A stretch of 64,000 nucleotides of DNA, taken from NCBI GenBank assembly GCA_021464245.1, contig JADCRB010000119.1, positions 124,001-188,000 of the forward strand, given 5' to 3'. The position numbers and the translations under genes are program-made. Positions 61,918 through 64,000 of this stretch are shown here, piece after piece. The stretch is from Carallia brachiata (Eukaryota; Streptophyta; Magnoliopsida; Malpighiales; Rhizophoraceae). The notes beneath the pieces were generated by a model, which saw nothing but the letters and a program-made list of their open reading frames with translations, had not been told where the DNA came from and did no database searches. Within the stretch, counting starts at the first letter, position 1; each line of letters opens with the position of its first letter.

Positions 61918-63127
61918 CTCTATTCCTCTTCCCATTCTTTTCTTCACTCTTCACTAGCTTCTAATAATTTCTAGCTCTGAACAGTAATAATTATCGATTG
62001 AATGCACACTCTGGTCTGGAAATCCGGACTCCAAACAGACAGAGATTAGGGCTTTATCGTGCCCTCCCCTAACCTATTATTTTATTAATGGTTAAGGTAA
62101 TCTACAGCAGCAGCAGCAGTTGTTAGGGTACAGAGATTCTGCAGGGAAAGAGCCAGAGCCAGAGCAAGAGCGGCCTGCAATTAGGGTTTTGGACAGGATT
62201 GAGTAGGATTTACACGTAGTCCAAGTGTCCTCCGACTCCGAAGTTATTTTTTGGCTATTTTTATCTGTGGATTTAGTATCCGAGATCAGATCTACGACGG
62301 GACAAGGCAGTTTGATTTCTTTTTTTTTTTTTTTGGGGGGGGGGGGGTGTTCCATAGTTTGATATCTTCTGATTGTAGCTTTGTTGTGCGTCAATACACG
62401 GTTTTCCAATATTATTATAAATAAATAGTTTACTTACATTAATCACTTAAAACTTAGGATCACAACTACAAGAGAGTCCTCCTCCTCAAGCTCACTCATC
62501 GAAATTGGTATGGTACGCATTCCAGGAAAAGTTAAAATAGGCTGTGGATTTACGCGCTTTGTTTGATCCATAACGCATGCATACAGATTCATTATGCCGA
62601 TTGCTTTGCATCCAAGGCGTTTTACAACTCACGATTATTGCCTTCACATACATAACAGACCTCGTTTCTATTAAAGCAACACATGATGATACCATTACAC
62701 TTCTTCCCCCCAGTCCCTCACTCCTTTACTTTCCTTCTTCTTCTTCTTCTTCCACTTCATATTGTACCATGACAAAGCAAAAGTGTTTATATCGAAGCTC
62801 GAATTGGGTTGCAAATATTCTAGAACAACAAAATAGAAAAAAAGAAAAAAAAGGTATCATAGAGATTCATGACAAAAGACATCCGCTACAAGCAGCAAAG
62901 CAAAGAAAGGACATTTGACAACTCTGATGTTAATTAATGGAATTGCAGCCGCTGCATCTTCAACTTTTTTACAATGGGTACACATCTCGACAATATAATT
63001 ACCACATCCAAGATCTAGCATTAGCCACTACGCCAAACAAATCTCCAAATGAAGGCCGTCCTGTGAGGGACAATCGTTCATGAATCAGGAAGGAGGCATA
63101 CTCCGAAGGGTCAGTTTCAATTTTTCA
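61918..63127. other. Right flank of the Copia element and GFAT 3' region
   Basis: CAG repeat at about 62106-62120, a T-run followed by a G-run at about 62320-62347 and a TTC repeat at about 62737-62752. Probably includes the 3' UTR of the aminotransferase. No gene confirmed. Confidence 0.4.
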
Positions 63128-64000
63128 CTACTCAGTCGTCACACTCTTTGCAAGATTGCGTGGTTGGTCAACATTGTAACCCCTCAGAACAGTGAGATGA
63201 TATGCCAGCAACTGCGACCAGAAAAAGAATTCATATCATGATATCAAGATAATTCTCTATGTAAAACAAGAAGCAAAGGAGCTGCCACATTTCTGAGAAG
63301 GAAAAGAATGCAAATTAAAAGCATCGATGATAGCTGCCCCAGTTTCGGTTGAAATAGGAGCTCAAATCTTCTTTTTTGCATGTACGTCTTGTAAGCAATT
63401 GATAGAGAACCAGGATTTTTTTCTCTAACTCAAAGGAGTAAATGAACACGAGTGATTGCCCACAAAACATATTGTTGCTCCAAAAACTTCGATGAAACTT
63501 CTTCTATGATCGGCTGCTTGAAATTCAAAAACTGTGCCTACCATCCTTCTTACATCAAAGCAAAACCACTTAAAAAAGGGTGTCTGCATGCACATAAGGA
63601 CACATAGATTCCTGCTTTGTTATGTGTCATTGTCCCCATCTATTCATCCATCTTGGTATCCTTTGTTGGTGGTGAAAAATCCTAGACTTTTGAAAAATAT
63701 ATGACATCAATTGACATTTACTAAATTGACAGGCTCTAGATGCCAATGGGCAAACGGTCGATGTTTTACTTCAAGAGAACCCATGCATCTACCTAAGTTT
63801 GTGTCTAAGGCAAAAGGAAACCACCTGTAAGGGAACGATGTTGATGACAGGTTGAAGGCAATCCTCCACCTGAGGAACTTCAATCACTCGACATGATCCC
63901 CCAGGGCACACGGATGGAGCATCACCTTTTGAACATATCACTATGAGGCGACCTTTACGGGCATGAAGTTGCTGAATGACTGACTGCTGCTTGCTGTCAG
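63128..64000 (-). CDS. GFAT: Glucosamine-fructose-6-phosphate aminotransferase (GFAT), 3' end only
   Basis: GFAT makes glucosamine-6-phosphate from fructose-6-phosphate and glutamine, the first step to UDP-GlcNAc. Two last exons are seen on the complement: one from the window edge to 63825 ([19 protein letters not shown], then INIVPLQ) and the last, 63211-63128 ([19 protein letters not shown], ending LAKSVTTE). They form the end of the second SIS (isomerase) domain; LAKSVTxE is the conserved GFAT C-terminus. A CAG at the extreme right edge could be an acceptor, so the exact left limit of that exon is open. The glutaminase domain lies outside the window. Confidence 0.92.

Noticed and set aside
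62092..62409. Minus-strand open frame of 105 codons right of the Copia element
   Set aside because: It is built on CAG and T/G tracts with no recognisable domain.
1..64000. CRISPR arrays, operons, tRNA or rRNA genes
   Set aside because: None seen; this is plant nuclear DNA. The only tRNA-like sequences are the SINE heads.

Overview
This is nuclear DNA of a flowering plant, most likely a eudicot tree or other dicot. Genes are split by GT-AG introns, intergenic DNA is AT-rich with many microsatellites, and the proteins are plant types: DCL2, a plastid RF2, a thaumatin-like protein, DUF538 and a WOX homeobox. I cannot name the species. Exon limits below come from reading splice sites and reading frames by hand. 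Protein names rest on recognising family motifs; no database search was run.

Region 1 to 15.1 kb: two Dicer-like 2 (DCL2) loci in tandem on the + strand. The first is cut by the left window edge. The second is a near-copy of its 3' two-thirds (145-5069 matches 10212-15132) with intact splice sites and reading frame. It lacks the helicase part and instead starts at an in-frame ATG supplied by unrelated upstream DNA. It would encode a helicase-less Dicer of 799 aa. The spacer holds a tRNA-like SINE and a 5'-truncated LINE.

Region 15.3 to 32.6 kb: a plastid-type peptide chain release factor 2 (+), a convergent SDR-family dehydrogenase (-), a conserved DprA/SLOG-like Rossmann protein (+) with an apparent frame break near its transit peptide, and a mitochondrial acyl carrier protein (+).

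Region 34.5 to 53.4 kb: EMC10 (-) and a LUC7-like U1 snRNP protein (+) diverge from a shared 0.56 kb promoter interval; LUC7 carries a U12-type intron. Then come a thaumatin-like protein (+), a DUF538 protein (-), a SINE, a LINE fragment and a KRI1-like ribosome biogenesis protein (-).

Region 54.3 to 61.9 kb: one 7.57 kb Ty1/Copia-type LTR retrotransposon in minus orientation with a 5-bp target duplication, LTRs, PBS and PPT. Its interior keeps only decayed gag and protease. Where integrase, RT and RNase H should be, it carries in antisense a WUSCHEL-related homeobox (WOX)-like gene with homeodomain, WUS-box and EAR motif, broken by one in-frame stop. The right edge holds the 3' end of glucosamine-fructose-6-phosphate aminotransferase (-).

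The two most notable items are the helicase-less DCL2 copy and the WOX-like gene inside the Copia element.
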